Shown piece after piece: positions 18,251 to 27,409 of a stretch of 64,000 nt of DNA. A program made the position numbers and the translations under genes. Positions within the stretch are counted from its first letter, which is position 1. Each line of letters opens with the position of its first letter. The notes beneath the pieces are model-generated. The model was not told the DNA's origin, ran no database searches, and saw nothing but the letters and a program-made list of their open reading frames with translations. Source of the DNA: Bathymodiolus thermophilus thioautotrophic gill symbiont (lineage in GTDB: Bacteria; Pseudomonadota; Gammaproteobacteria; PS1; Pseudothioglobaceae); contig NZ_CP024634.1 in the NCBI RefSeq assembly GCF_003711265.1, positions 2,418,001 through 2,482,000 on the forward strand. Direction: 5' to 3'.

Positions 18251-19129
18251 TTATTTTCTTATGCCATTCACTCGGCACCAGTCGTCTTTTTGCGTTACTT
18301 TTAATGCTGAAAAATATTCACCATAAGCGGTTAGTATCATCTCTACTTGGTCATACAAAATACCCGAAAGCACCAATTGTCCGCCCGATTCTAACAATGT
18401 AGAAAAATGCACACACAAACCAACCAAAGGTTGTGCCAAAATATTGGCAATCAATAAATTTGCTTTAACCAACTGCCCTTCATCGTCCGTATGCAAAACG
18501 GAAATCTGAGATTCTACTTGATTGTTGGCAATGTTATTCTGTGTGGCAATCACCGCTTGCGGGTCGTTATCCACACAAACTGCCTGATTTGCGCCCAGTT
18601 TAACAGCAGCAATTGCCAATACACCTGTGCCTGATCCATAGTCAATTACCCTTTGCCCAACGGGCGGATTTTCATCCAAATATTGCAAACACAAATCTGT
18701 GGTTTGATGTGTGCCAGTGCCAAATGCCAATCCTGGGTTCATATCAATTACCACGGCATCACTTGGCAATTGTGCGCTATTTTCCCATGATGGGCAAATC
18801 CAAAGTCGTTTACCGAATTGCATTGCATGAAAATCTTTTTTGCATTCGTCTTCCCAAACTCGGTCTTTTAACAAAGCAAAACTTGCCTCATTAATTGAGC
18901 AAATACGCTTTAAAGTATCCTTAACATAATCTTGATCCGTGTCAACGCCAAACAATGCAGTAATCGTCACATTCTGCCACAGGGGCGTTTCACCCACTTT
19001 CGGCTCAAAAATTGCATCATCATTAGTATCACTAAAAGTGACCGAGACGCTATCCAGTCCCATTAAAACCTCGCTGACAAAATCCGCCTGCTGTTTTGAA
19101 GTGTTTAGTGTAAGTTGCATCCAATCCAT
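18251..19129 (-). CDS. prmA: Ribosomal protein L11 methyltransferase
   Basis: 292 residues of PrmA length. The N-terminal substrate-recognition domain is followed by a class I SAM-methyltransferase domain with VIDYGSGTGVLAIAAVKLGA (glycine-rich SAM loop), DNDPQAVIATQNNI and LLIANILAQPL. It methylates ribosomal protein L11. It starts MDWMQLTLNTSKQQADFVSE and is divergent from the dsrC-like gene, with a shared promoter gap of about 90 bases. Confidence 0.95.
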   Translation of the reverse strand: MDWMQLTLNTSKQQADFVSEVLMGLDSVSVTFSDTNDDAIFEPKVGETPLWQNVTITALFGVDTDQDYVKDTLKRICSINEASFALLKDRVWEDECKKDFHAMQFGKRLWICPSWENSAQLPSDAVVIDMNPGLAFGTGTHQTTDLCLQYLDENPPVGQRVIDYGSGTGVLAIAAVKLGANQAVCVDNDPQAVIATQNNIANNQVESQISVLHTDDEGQLVKANLLIANILAQPLVGLCVHFSTLLESGGQLVLSGILYDQVEMILTAYGEYFSALKVTQKDDWCRVNGIRK

Positions 19130-19221
19130 AACCGCTAAATTATACCCTTATAAAAACCAAGCAAATGGGTTGGGTAATTAACTATAATAGACTTTTAATT
19201 ACTATTTAGGAAAAAATAAAA

Positions 19222-19512
19222 ATGGCACTAGAGAGAACAGGAAATGGATATTTGGTTGATCCAACTATTTGGAGCGAAGAAATTATGCTTGAAATGGCAA
19301 AAGAAGACGATATAGAATTGACTGAAAGCATGATAACTCAAATCATGGCCGCTAGAGAGTATTTTGCAGAAAACTCATCAGTTCCTCCTATTAGAACCTT
19401 CGCAAAAGTGGTTGGCATTGATAAAAAAATCTTATTCAAGGAATGGCTAACAGGTCCAATGAAGCCTATTACTAAGTATGGCGGCATGCCTCAACCAACA
19501 GGTTGCGTTTAG
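19222..19512 (+). CDS. DsrC/TusE-family protein lacking the second redox cysteine
   Basis: 96 residues of the DsrC/TusE/DsvC family: NGYLVDPTIWSEEIMLEMAK and the C-terminal arm LTGPMKPITKYGGMPQPTGC-V. The last-but-one residue Cys95 (CysA) is present. The position 11 residues earlier, Cys in true DsrC, is Thr84. With one cysteine it cannot form the intramolecular disulfide or trisulfide of DsrC and looks more like TusE, a carrier for tRNA thiolation, or a regulatory DsrC homologue. An AGGAAAAAATAAAA ribosome site precedes the ATG. A repeat lies between the gene and its terminator. Confidence 0.87.
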   Translation: MALERTGNGYLVDPTIWSEEIMLEMAKEDDIELTESMITQIMAAREYFAENSSVPPIRTFAKVVGIDKKILFKEWLTGPMKPITKYGGMPQPTGCV

Positions 19513-19521
19513 TTAAATATT

Positions 19522-19682
19522 GAGACCTTTGCATAAATATGGATGATTAGCAAAATTCAATTTTTGCCCACTTGGTGATTTTCTTAAACCTTGTCCTAGC
19601 AGGGCTAAGGCTGGGTTTAAAAAATTACCAAGTGGGTGAAAAGTGGATTCTTAATGATTATTTATATTTATGCAAAGGTCTC
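19522..19682. repeat. GAGACC MITE-like element, copy 2
   Basis: A clean copy starting GAGACCTTTGCATAAATATG and ending ATTTATGCAAAGGTCTC, with inner arms CCCACTTGGTGATTTTCTTA and TAAAAAATTACCAAGTGGG. Flanking direct repeat TATT (19518-19521 and 19683-19686). It lies 9 bases after the dsrC-like stop and before that gene's terminator. Confidence 0.92.
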
Positions 19683-19699
19683 TATTAATGATTAAACTT

Positions 19700-19728
19700 A
19701 AAAAACCCGCTTAATGTGGGTTTTTTTT
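19700..19728. terminator. Terminator between dsrC-like gene and alaS (bidirectional)
   Basis: AAAAACCC, a short GC/GT step and TTAAT loop, GGGTTTTT with eight or more T. The A-rich left arm gives a T-run on the other strand too, fitting two converging genes. Confidence 0.85.
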
Positions 19729-19755
19729 ATCAAAAAATCAAGAACCTTTAATCAA

Positions 19756-22356
19756 TTAAACCAACAAAGCCTTAACTGAAGTCAATGCCACATCTAACTT
19801 ACTTGGATCTGTGCCACCACCCTGTGCCATATCTGGACGACCGCCACCTTTGCCACCGACTTGTTGCGCCACATGGTTAAGGATTTTTCCTGCTTGATAT
19901 TTATTGGTCAAATCTTTTGTAACGCCAGAGACCAAGGAGACTTTACCGTCATTGACGGCGGCTAGGACAATGACTGCTGAACCTAATTTGTCTTTAAGTT
20001 TATCGGCAATATCTCGTAAATCTTTACCACTTACGCCGTCCACGACACTGGCAAGCAGTTTAACGCCATTAATTTCTTGTGCTTGGTTGATTAAATCATC
20101 ACCTTGGTTGCTGGCGAGTTGTTTTTGAAATGAGGCAATTTGTTTTTCCAATTCCTTTTGTTGCTTAATTAATTGCGCTACTTTTTCTACTGCTTGTGCA
20201 TTGTTTGACTTTGTCATTTGTGCAATTTGACTTAAACTGTCCTGTGTATGATTGTCAAACTGATACGCTGCATAACCTGTGATTGCTTCAATACGACGCA
20301 CACCAGCAGACACGCCGCTTTCTGAGGTAATTCTAAACAATCCAATATCGCCCAATTGATTAACATGTGTACCACCGCACAATTCTACGGAAAAATCGTC
20401 TTTGCCCATGGTAAGCACACGCACCGTATCGCCGTATTTTTCGCCAAACAATGCCATTGCGCCTTTCTTTTTGGCAATCTCAATATTAGTAACATCGGTA
20501 TGCACTTTGGTGTTGCCCAAAATCTTACGATTCACCATGCCTTCAATTTTATCCAGGTCTGATTTGGCAATTATTTCATCGTGTGAAAAGTCAAAACGCA
20601 ATTTTTCGCCGTCAACCAACGAGCCTTTTTGCATCACTGTTTCCCCTAAAATTACCCGTAATGTAGCGTGCAAAAGGTGTGTGGCTGAGTGATTTCTGGC
20701 AATGCATTTGCGGGCTTTTTTATCAACATTTGCCTCTAGTACATCACCCACTTTTAATACGCCTTTGGTCAAAATACCGTGGTGTTCAAAAGCACCTGTT
20801 TTTTGTTTTTGGGTATTGTTTACTGAAAATTCTATTTCTGGGTTGGATAATATCCCACTGTCGCCCACTTGACCGCCTGATTCAGCATAAAAACTTGATG
20901 CCGCTAAAACCACAATCCCACACTCGCCTGCTTCAATTTTTTCAACCAATTCGCCTTCTTTAATGAGCGCTTGTACTGAGGAAGTATTTTTCAATTGCTC
21001 ATATCCTAAAAATTCGGTAACTTCACTAACATCAACGCCCTTTTGTGATATTTTAAAATCACCCGCCTGTCTGGCACGCTCTCTTTGCTTGGTCATTTCC
21101 ACTTCAAAACCAGTCATATCAATGGTTAAATTATGCTCGCGTGCCACATCGGCAGTTAAGTCTGCTGGGAAACCAAAAGTATCGTAAAGTTTAAACACAG
21201 TTTCACCACTAATTTCACTGCCTTTCAGCTGTGCAATTGCCTCGGTTAAAATCCCCATACCTTGGTCTAGCGTCTGTGCAAATCGTTGCTCTTCTCGCTT
21301 TAATACTTTTTCAACATTGGCCAGTGCTTTTTTGAGTTCTGGGTAAGCGTCCTTGAATTCTAACGCCAACACGGGTGCCAAACGATAGAAAAATACTTTA
21401 TCAATGCCAATTTTATGCCCATGACGAATGGCACGACGAATAATGCGACGCAACACATAACCTCGCCCTTCATTTGAGGGAATAACCCCATCAACCAACA
21501 TAAATGCTGTTGAACGAATATGGTCGGCAATTACCCTTACTGAAGCGTTATCTGCTTTAATATTATGGTCTTTTGGGGTTAAGTCAACAATGGCTTTTAT
21601 TAAAGTTTTAAACCCATCAGTGTCGTAATTGTTATTCTTATGTTGCAATACTGCGGCCAATCGTTCTAGCCCCATGCCCGTATCTACACAAGGGGCTGCA
21701 AGGGGCTTGAGGTAGCCATCCTCTTGCTTGTCGTATTGGGTAAAAACCAAATTCCAAATTTCTATATAACGGTCACCGTCTTCATCAGCATGCCCCGGAG
21801 GGCCACCTGCAATGTCCTCGCCATGGTCATAAAAGATCTCGCTTGAAGGGCCACAAGGGCCTGTGTCTCCCATTTGCCAAAAATTATCTTTGGCGCCACA
21901 ACGAGAAATGCGATTTTTGGGAAAACCAATTTCATTCACCCAAATATCCTCTGCTTCATCATCTTCTTCAAACACACTCACCCAAAGTTTTTCTTTTGGC
22001 AGTCCGATTTCAACGGTTAAAAATTCCCACGCATATTGAATTGCTTCGCGTTTAAAGTAATCACCAAACGAGAAATTACCCAACATTTCAAAAAAAGTAT
22101 GATGTCGTGCAGTATAACCCACATTTTCTAAATCATTATGTTTGCCCCCTGCACGCACACATCGCTGGCAATTCGCCGCACGCGTATAAGGGCGCTTTTC
22201 CACACCGCTAAACACATCTTTAAAAGGCACCATGCCAGCATTAACAAATAATAAAGTTTTGTCATTATGCGGAATGAGTGAAGCGCTTGGCTCAATAGTA
22301 TGCCCTTTTGAGGCATAAAAGTCTAAAAATTTTTGTCGTATTTGTGCAGTTTTCAT
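19756..22356 (-). CDS. alaS: Alanyl-tRNA synthetase
   Basis: 866 residues, the full bacterial length. The class II catalytic domain opens MKTAQIRQKFLDFYASKGHT, with FVNAGMVPFKDVF and the GDNFWQMGDTGPCGP region (here KDNFWQMGDTGPCGPSSEIF). The editing domain has HSATHLLHATLR (HxxxH zinc motif) and CGGTHVNQLGDIG. The C-Ala domain ends with the GKGGGRPDMAQGGG signature. It charges tRNA-Ala. It is a single-gene unit with repeats on both sides. Confidence 0.98.
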   Translation of the reverse strand: MKTAQIRQKFLDFYASKGHTIEPSASLIPHNDKTLLFVNAGMVPFKDVFSGVEKRPYTRAANCQRCVRAGGKHNDLENVGYTARHHTFFEMLGNFSFGDYFKREAIQYAWEFLTVEIGLPKEKLWVSVFEEDDEAEDIWVNEIGFPKNRISRCGAKDNFWQMGDTGPCGPSSEIFYDHGEDIAGGPPGHADEDGDRYIEIWNLVFTQYDKQEDGYLKPLAAPCVDTGMGLERLAAVLQHKNNNYDTDGFKTLIKAIVDLTPKDHNIKADNASVRVIADHIRSTAFMLVDGVIPSNEGRGYVLRRIIRRAIRHGHKIGIDKVFFYRLAPVLALEFKDAYPELKKALANVEKVLKREEQRFAQTLDQGMGILTEAIAQLKGSEISGETVFKLYDTFGFPADLTADVAREHNLTIDMTGFEVEMTKQRERARQAGDFKISQKGVDVSEVTEFLGYEQLKNTSSVQALIKEGELVEKIEAGECGIVVLAASSFYAESGGQVGDSGILSNPEIEFSVNNTQKQKTGAFEHHGILTKGVLKVGDVLEANVDKKARKCIARNHSATHLLHATLRVILGETVMQKGSLVDGEKLRFDFSHDEIIAKSDLDKIEGMVNRKILGNTKVHTDVTNIEIAKKKGAMALFGEKYGDTVRVLTMGKDDFSVELCGGTHVNQLGDIGLFRITSESGVSAGVRRIEAITGYAAYQFDNHTQDSLSQIAQMTKSNNAQAVEKVAQLIKQQKELEKQIASFQKQLASNQGDDLINQAQEINGVKLLASVVDGVSGKDLRDIADKLKDKLGSAVIVLAAVNDGKVSLVSGVTKDLTNKYQAGKILNHVAQQVGGKGGGRPDMAQGGGTDPSKLDVALTSVKALLV

Positions 22357-22372
22357 AATGGGTAATTATATA

Positions 22373-22662
22373 GAGACCTTTACATAAATTGGCAATTTTT
22401 TAAACCCAGCCTTAGCCTTACTAGGACAAGGTTTAAGACAATTACCAAGTGGGCAAAAATTGAATTTTGCTAATCATCCATATTTATGGGCACCTCCAGA
22501 AACCCCAGTGTGATTTAGGGCAATTAGAAAATAGTGCATTTTTTAGCCGAAAATGAGGAGAATAGCCCGCTATTTGATGAATTTTTGGATGAAAAAGGTG
22601 CTGTTTTATACTTTTTATAAATTGTATTGGGGTTTTTGGAGATGCCCTTATGCAAAGGCCTC
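22373..22662. repeat. GAGACC MITE-like element, copy 3, interrupted by another element
   Basis: Left end GAGACCTTTACATAAATTGG, right end TTATGCAAAGGCCTC. It is in the same (reverse) orientation as copy 1 and lacks about 40 bases of one outer arm. A second inverted-repeat element (22488-22647) sits inside the right terminal repeat. The flanks share TATA. The right end overlaps the last codons of the yciO-like gene (stop at 22648-22650). Confidence 0.85.
22488..22647. mobile_element. 160-bp inverted-repeat element nested in MITE copy 3
   Basis: Terminal repeats GGGCACCTCCAGAAACCCCA at the left and, read inversely from the right, GGGCATCTCCAAAAACCCCA (18 of 20 identical). A 4-base target repeat TTAT flanks it (22484-22487 and 22648-22651), and removal restores the host repeat's ATATTTATGCAAAGG. 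The interior has no long reading frame, so it is non-autonomous, perhaps an IS5-family remnant; that family assignment is a guess from the ends and the 4-bp duplication. Confidence 0.82.
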
Positions 22663-23268
22663 TATAGAAATGTCGCCCGCACCTTGGCGGATAATTTCAA
22701 TATTACCTGAGGATAAATCAATGACTGTGGTTGGCTCTGGTATACAATAACCGTCATCAATAATCATATCCACTTTATTTCCCAACACTTCACGCACATC
22801 CTGAATATTATAAAACTCATGACCTTCAAGAATCAAAGAAACACTCATTAATGGCACATCAAGCAAACCAAGAATGGCTTGCACCACACTGTGTGTAGAA
22901 ATCCTTAAGCCAATGGTTTTTTTCTTGGGGTGTAATAGGCGTTTTGGCACATCGCGTGTGCCTTGTAAAATAAAAGTGTAAGCCCCTGGTAAAACCTTTT
23001 TTAACAAACGAAAAGCATTGTTATCCAATTTAGCATACTCACCAATATGCGATAAATCCCGCATCATCAAAGTAAAATCATGGCGTTTTGACAAATTACG
23101 AATGCCTCGAATACGCCCCAAGCCCTCTTTATTGCCCAATGCCGTGCCTAACGCATAACCAGAATCAGTCGGATAAACAATCACACCACCTGCATTTAAC
23201 TCATCCACCACTTGTTTAATCAAGCGATTTTGTGGATTTTGTGGGTGAATTTCTAATAATTTTGCCAT
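22648..23268 (-). CDS. YciO/Sua5/YrdC-family protein
   Basis: 206 residues from the ATG at 23268 (MAKLLEIHPQNPQNRLIKQV), which overlaps the TAA of the PHP-domain gene as TAATG. It carries the YrdC-like fold: GGVIVYPTDSGYALGTALGN, KRHDFTLMMRDL, LPGAYTFILQGTRDVPKRLL and TTVIDLSSGNIEIIRQGAGD. The family includes threonylcarbamoyl-AMP synthase for tRNA t6A; the YciO branch has a less certain role. The last residues EAFA and the stop TAA are encoded by the terminal repeat of MITE copy 3, so the natural C-terminus has been replaced or extended. Confidence 0.88.
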   Translation of the reverse strand: MAKLLEIHPQNPQNRLIKQVVDELNAGGVIVYPTDSGYALGTALGNKEGLGRIRGIRNLSKRHDFTLMMRDLSHIGEYAKLDNNAFRLLKKVLPGAYTFILQGTRDVPKRLLHPKKKTIGLRISTHSVVQAILGLLDVPLMSVSLILEGHEFYNIQDVREVLGNKVDMIIDDGYCIPEPTTVIDLSSGNIEIIRQGAGDISIEAFA

Positions 23269-24092
23269 TACCATTTTCTCCATAACGCCCTATCAGGATC
23301 AGGAAAATCCTTCAATTGCCCAATTTTAACCCTCTGATTATCCCAACCATGATAATCCGAGCCACAAGAATACAACAACTCATATTCATCCGCCCACTTA
23401 GACATTAGCGCAATTTCTACCTCTGTACTATGAGCAGTTACCACTTCCACGCCATCAAGTCCTGCATTGGACAAATGAGAAAGCATTCGTTGAACTTTAG
23501 TCTGTGTCATTCGATAGCGCAAGGGATGTGCCAATACTGCCACACCACCAGCAGCATGAATCCATTCAATAACTTCGTCAAACTGCGCCCATTTTCCACT
23601 AACACCCCCCGGTTTTTTTCCTGTTAAAAATCGTCTAAATACAGATTTCATATCCTTGCAAATGCCTTCTTGAATTAGCATTTGTGCAAAATGTGTACGC
23701 GTCAACATATCAGTTTTGGCAAGCGCTCGAGTTTTTTCCATTGCCCCTACCACACCTGCACCACCCAAACTGCGTGCCATTCTTTCGGCTCTGGTTTTGC
23801 GAAAATCTTGATGTTGCGTTAATCCTGCCTGCAAAGTTGGATTGTCTTTATCAATATTAAGCCCCACAATATGAAGGGTCATGTTACTCCACATTGTTGA
23901 TATTTCAACACCATGAATCAATTTAATTTGTTGATTATTCGCCTCTTGTTGCGCTTCGTCCAAGCCATTGGTTGTATCATGGTCAGTCAGTGCAAACACC
24001 TCGCAATTTGACTCTTTTGCCAAGCGCACAACTTCGCTGGGCGAGAGAACGCCATCGGAATAATAAGAGTGGTTATGCAAATCAATTGTCAT
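23268..24092 (-). CDS. PHP-domain phosphoesterase (TrpH / RNase AM-like)
   Basis: 274 residues from the ATG at 24092, MTIDLHNHSYYSDGVLSPSE. It has the PHP metal-binding motifs HNH near the start, FALTDHDT near residue 36, HGVEIST near 60 and, later, VLAHPLRY and SDYHG. Related E. coli RNase AM (YciV) trims the 5' ends of 23S rRNA and degrades short oligonucleotides. The start is uncertain: in-frame ATGs also exist at 24101 and 24125, but a TATAAT box only 7 bases upstream of 24092 suggests a leaderless message. It is coupled to the yciO-like gene. Confidence 0.86.
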   Translation of the reverse strand: MTIDLHNHSYYSDGVLSPSEVVRLAKESNCEVFALTDHDTTNGLDEAQQEANNQQIKLIHGVEISTMWSNMTLHIVGLNIDKDNPTLQAGLTQHQDFRKTRAERMARSLGGAGVVGAMEKTRALAKTDMLTRTHFAQMLIQEGICKDMKSVFRRFLTGKKPGGVSGKWAQFDEVIEWIHAAGGVAVLAHPLRYRMTQTKVQRMLSHLSNAGLDGVEVVTAHSTEVEIALMSKWADEYELLYSCGSDYHGWDNQRVKIGQLKDFPDPDRALWRKW

Positions 24093-24145
24093 AAGCGCCA
24101 TTATATTGACTATAATTTCAAACATTAATCTTAATTATTATTTTT

Positions 24146-25987
24146 ATGTGTGGAATTGTTGGTGGTATTTATCAAAGCAACATCACATCCCTCTTAGTTG
24201 ATGGGCTTAAACATCTAGAATATCGAGGTTATGACTCAGCAGGCTTGGTGATATTAACACACAACAATACCCTGCAACGCATCAGAGCAACAGGCAAAGT
24301 TACCAATCTTGAAAACAGCATTAATTCAACCGCCATCAATGGCACAATTGGCATCGCCCACACCCGTTGGGCAACCCACGGAAAACCCACCACAAAAAAC
24401 GCCCACCCACATATTTGCAATGACAATATCGGCGTTGTACATAACGGCATTATTGAAAACTTTTTAGCACTCAAAGCTGAACAACAAGCACACGGCTATA
24501 ATTTCACCTCAGACACCGATACCGAAGTCATTGCACACGCAATCCATCACGCATTAAAAAACTGCAACACCTTATTAGAAGCCGTGCAAAAAGCCATTAC
24601 CTCATTTGAAGGCACATACAGCATTGGTGTCATCTCCCCAGCAAACCCGGAACATATTATTGCTGCCAAAAGTGGCTCACCTTTGGTGATTGGACTAAGC
24701 AATCAAGGCAATTTTATCGCCTCAGACCAAATGGCACTATTGAGCATTACCAATCAATTTATCTTTTTAGAAGAAGGCGATATTGCCGACATCACACTAG
24801 ATTCTGTTACTATTTTTGACAAAAATGGCACACAAGTAAAGCGCAAAACCAAAACCTCAAAACTCACACAAGGGGAAATTTCAAAAGGCGACTATGCGCA
24901 CTATATGCAAAAAGAAATTTTTGAACAACCTCAAGCCATCGCCGATACCTTAGAATCTCGCATTACCAAAAATAAAGTGCTAGTATCAGCATTTGGATAT
25001 AACGCAGAAACAATATTCAAAAAAGTCGAACGCATACAAATTATCGCTTGTGGCACGAGTTACAATGCAGGCTTAGTGGCCAAATATTGGCTCGAAGACA
25101 TCGCCAAAATACCCGCCCACATTGAAGTGGCAAGCGAATATCGCTATCGCAACCCCCTCATTTTAGACAACACCTTATTTGTTACCATTTCCCAAAGTGG
25201 CGAAACAGCCGACACCCTAGCAGCACTTAAAGCAGTCAAAGAACGCAACAACAACATCCACTCCCTTGCCATCTGCAACAGCGCCGAATCAAGTCTAACC
25301 CGTGAATCAGAACTCACCTTCCTCACCCACGCTGGCATAGAAATCGGTGTCGCCAGCACCAAAGCATTCACCACACAATTGGTCGCATTAGCACTACTGT
25401 CCGTTGCCATCGGCAAATGTCGCCAGCAAATATCCACAAAACAAGAAACCATCATTGTAAATGGATTAAAACGCCTACCCAATCTAATCGCAAAAACCTT
25501 AAAACAAGAGCCACAAATTATCACACTAGCCAAAACCTTTAAAGACAAATTTAACGCCCTATTCCTCGGCAGAGGCGCCATGCACGCCATCGCCATGGAA
25601 GGCGCACTCAAACTCAAAGAAATTAGTTACATCCACGCCGAAGCCTACCCCGCTGGCGAACTCAAACACGGCCCCATTGCCCTAATCGACAAAGACACAC
25701 CCGTCATTGCCATCGCCCCAAATGACGAACTACTAGACAAATTAAAATCCAACTTACAAGAAGTTAAATCCCGTGGCTCACAAATGATCGTCTTCGAAGA
25801 CGAAGCCTCAAATGTAGAACCCATGGAAGGCATGAACATCATCCCCACCACCCACAATCTAGGACGCATCACCGCACCAATCATCTTCACCATCCCCCTG
25901 CAATTATTAAGTTACCATGTCGCCCTTATCAAAGGTACAGATGTAGATCAACCTCGTAATTTAGCCAAATCAGTAACTGTGGAGTGA
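24146..25987 (+). CDS. glmS: Glutamine--fructose-6-phosphate aminotransferase
   Basis: 613 residues, with the N-terminal nucleophile Cys2 in MCGIVGGIYQ (after Met removal) and glutaminase motifs TRWATHGKPTTKNAHPH. Two SIS domains follow (IIACGTSYNAGLVAKYWLE near 300 and FLGRGAMHAIAMEGALKLKE near 470), and the protein ends DQPRNLAKSVTVE, as is usual. It makes glucosamine-6-phosphate for peptidoglycan and LPS. Its 3' end overlaps the convergent TolC-like gene by 18 bases. No glmS ribozyme is expected or seen in the short upstream gap. Confidence 0.98.
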   Translation: MCGIVGGIYQSNITSLLVDGLKHLEYRGYDSAGLVILTHNNTLQRIRATGKVTNLENSINSTAINGTIGIAHTRWATHGKPTTKNAHPHICNDNIGVVHNGIIENFLALKAEQQAHGYNFTSDTDTEVIAHAIHHALKNCNTLLEAVQKAITSFEGTYSIGVISPANPEHIIAAKSGSPLVIGLSNQGNFIASDQMALLSITNQFIFLEEGDIADITLDSVTIFDKNGTQVKRKTKTSKLTQGEISKGDYAHYMQKEIFEQPQAIADTLESRITKNKVLVSAFGYNAETIFKKVERIQIIACGTSYNAGLVAKYWLEDIAKIPAHIEVASEYRYRNPLILDNTLFVTISQSGETADTLAALKAVKERNNNIHSLAICNSAESSLTRESELTFLTHAGIEIGVASTKAFTTQLVALALLSVAIGKCRQQISTKQETIIVNGLKRLPNLIAKTLKQEPQIITLAKTFKDKFNALFLGRGAMHAIAMEGALKLKEISYIHAEAYPAGELKHGPIALIDKDTPVIAIAPNDELLDKLKSNLQEVKSRGSQMIVFEDEASNVEPMEGMNIIPTTHNLGRITAPIIFTIPLQLLSYHVALIKGTDVDQPRNLAKSVTVE

Positions 25988-27409
25988 GGCTGATTTGGGT
26001 AGAACTTTATCGAGTTTGTCGTTATATTTAAGTAAACTTTTTTGATAGCTTGTTAGGGCTTTGATGTAGTCTAATTCAACATCGCATTTTTCTTGATAAG
26101 CATCAATCAAGGTTGTGATAGGAACGGATTTATTGAGGTAACTTGTGTGTGCCAAATTGGATTCGTCGTTTACATTGGTGATTAATTTTTGGTATTCGTT
26201 GAGTGATTTTTTTGCCAAATGTAATTCAACAATTAACGCTTGTGCGTCTGAAAAAATATCTTTTAATTTATTGTTGTAATCTATGTCGAGTTTCCGCAAA
26301 TTTAAGTGCGTTATTCGAATGTTTTTTTTATTATTAATGTCAGTGCCAATTGGCATGGAAAAATTAAGTCTAGTAGTATAAAGGACGCTCGTACTCTTGT
26401 AATCGGTGGTCATTGTATTGCCTTTGTTATTATTCACTTCGGCACTGATATTAAAATCTAATTGATAAAGAGATTGATTGCTATGATATTCTAAATCAAT
26501 TTTTTTTAAGCGCTTATCAATCTCAATTTTTAACAAATTTCGTACATTTTTTTGTAAATATTGTGTCAGATTGGGCATGATTTCTGGGTGTTTATTGATA
26601 TCTATATTTGGACTTTTGGTCCATAAACTTGAATCATTTAACATGCTAACTAGCACCTTTTTTAAAGACTGCAACTTGCTATCATTGCTTAAAATATCTT
26701 GATTTGCCAATAAAATAGCGGTATTTAATTTTGATTCATCTGTCGCTTCGTTAACTTTAATCGCCTGCAATCTGCTTTTGTAATCTCGATAAATGTCAGC
26801 ATTTTTTTGATGAAAATTCCAGGCAATATACTGCTTTAAACGACCAACTAAAAATTTCTCTTGAGCGTCGCTAAAATCAAGCATCTCACGCTCTAAATCC
26901 AAAACATCACGACGATAAGTCTTTAAACTTAATGCATTGCCATCATGCTGTAACAAAGGGTATTTATAACTAACCTTGTAAGTATTGTCAGAAGTAGTAA
27001 CATTGTATTCGTTGCTTATTTTATCTTGCTTATAGCGTGTTATATCGGTATCTGGAATTGAGTGCGTGGCTTTGAGTGTCAAACTAGAAGGGTTGGATAA
27101 AAATCGTTTTTTAATGCCAACACTGATTTCTTGGGTGTCTTTGAGACGATGTTTTTCATAAGCTTTCTTAGAGGTGGTATCTTTTTCTATATCATAATAA
27201 CTACTTGATAATGATGCGGTTAAAGCAGTAGCCCAATTTGAATAACTTGCTCTACTCGTTTCTAATTCCATTTGCTTAATCGTTACATAAATTTGATCTT
27301 TTTCAAAATTCGTATCTTGGCTTATTACTTTTTCGATAAATTCTTGTTCAGTTAGTGCCAATGCGTTGATGGCAAATAAAAGTAAGAAAGCACAAAAGTT
27401 ATTCCTCAT
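25970..27409 (-). CDS. TolC-like outer-membrane efflux protein
   Basis: 479 residues with a signal peptide (MRNNFCAFLLLFAINALA, cleavage near ALA|LTEQ). Two similar halves with long helices and beta segments, periodic polar/hydrophobic pattern (for example ALIVELHLAKKSLNEYQKLI) and late SVPITTLIDAYQEKCDVEL fit the outer-membrane efflux protein (OEP) family. It would be the outer-membrane channel of a type I secretion or efflux system, but no ABC or membrane-fusion partner is in the window. Its start overlaps the XRE regulator stop by 4 bases. Identity with the family is moderate, so the family call is firm but the partner is unknown. Confidence 0.78.
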   Translation of the reverse strand: MRNNFCAFLLLFAINALALTEQEFIEKVISQDTNFEKDQIYVTIKQMELETSRASYSNWATALTASLSSSYYDIEKDTTSKKAYEKHRLKDTQEISVGIKKRFLSNPSSLTLKATHSIPDTDITRYKQDKISNEYNVTTSDNTYKVSYKYPLLQHDGNALSLKTYRRDVLDLEREMLDFSDAQEKFLVGRLKQYIAWNFHQKNADIYRDYKSRLQAIKVNEATDESKLNTAILLANQDILSNDSKLQSLKKVLVSMLNDSSLWTKSPNIDINKHPEIMPNLTQYLQKNVRNLLKIEIDKRLKKIDLEYHSNQSLYQLDFNISAEVNNNKGNTMTTDYKSTSVLYTTRLNFSMPIGTDINNKKNIRITHLNLRKLDIDYNNKLKDIFSDAQALIVELHLAKKSLNEYQKLITNVNDESNLAHTSYLNKSVPITTLIDAYQEKCDVELDYIKALTSYQKSLLKYNDKLDKVLPKSASLHSY

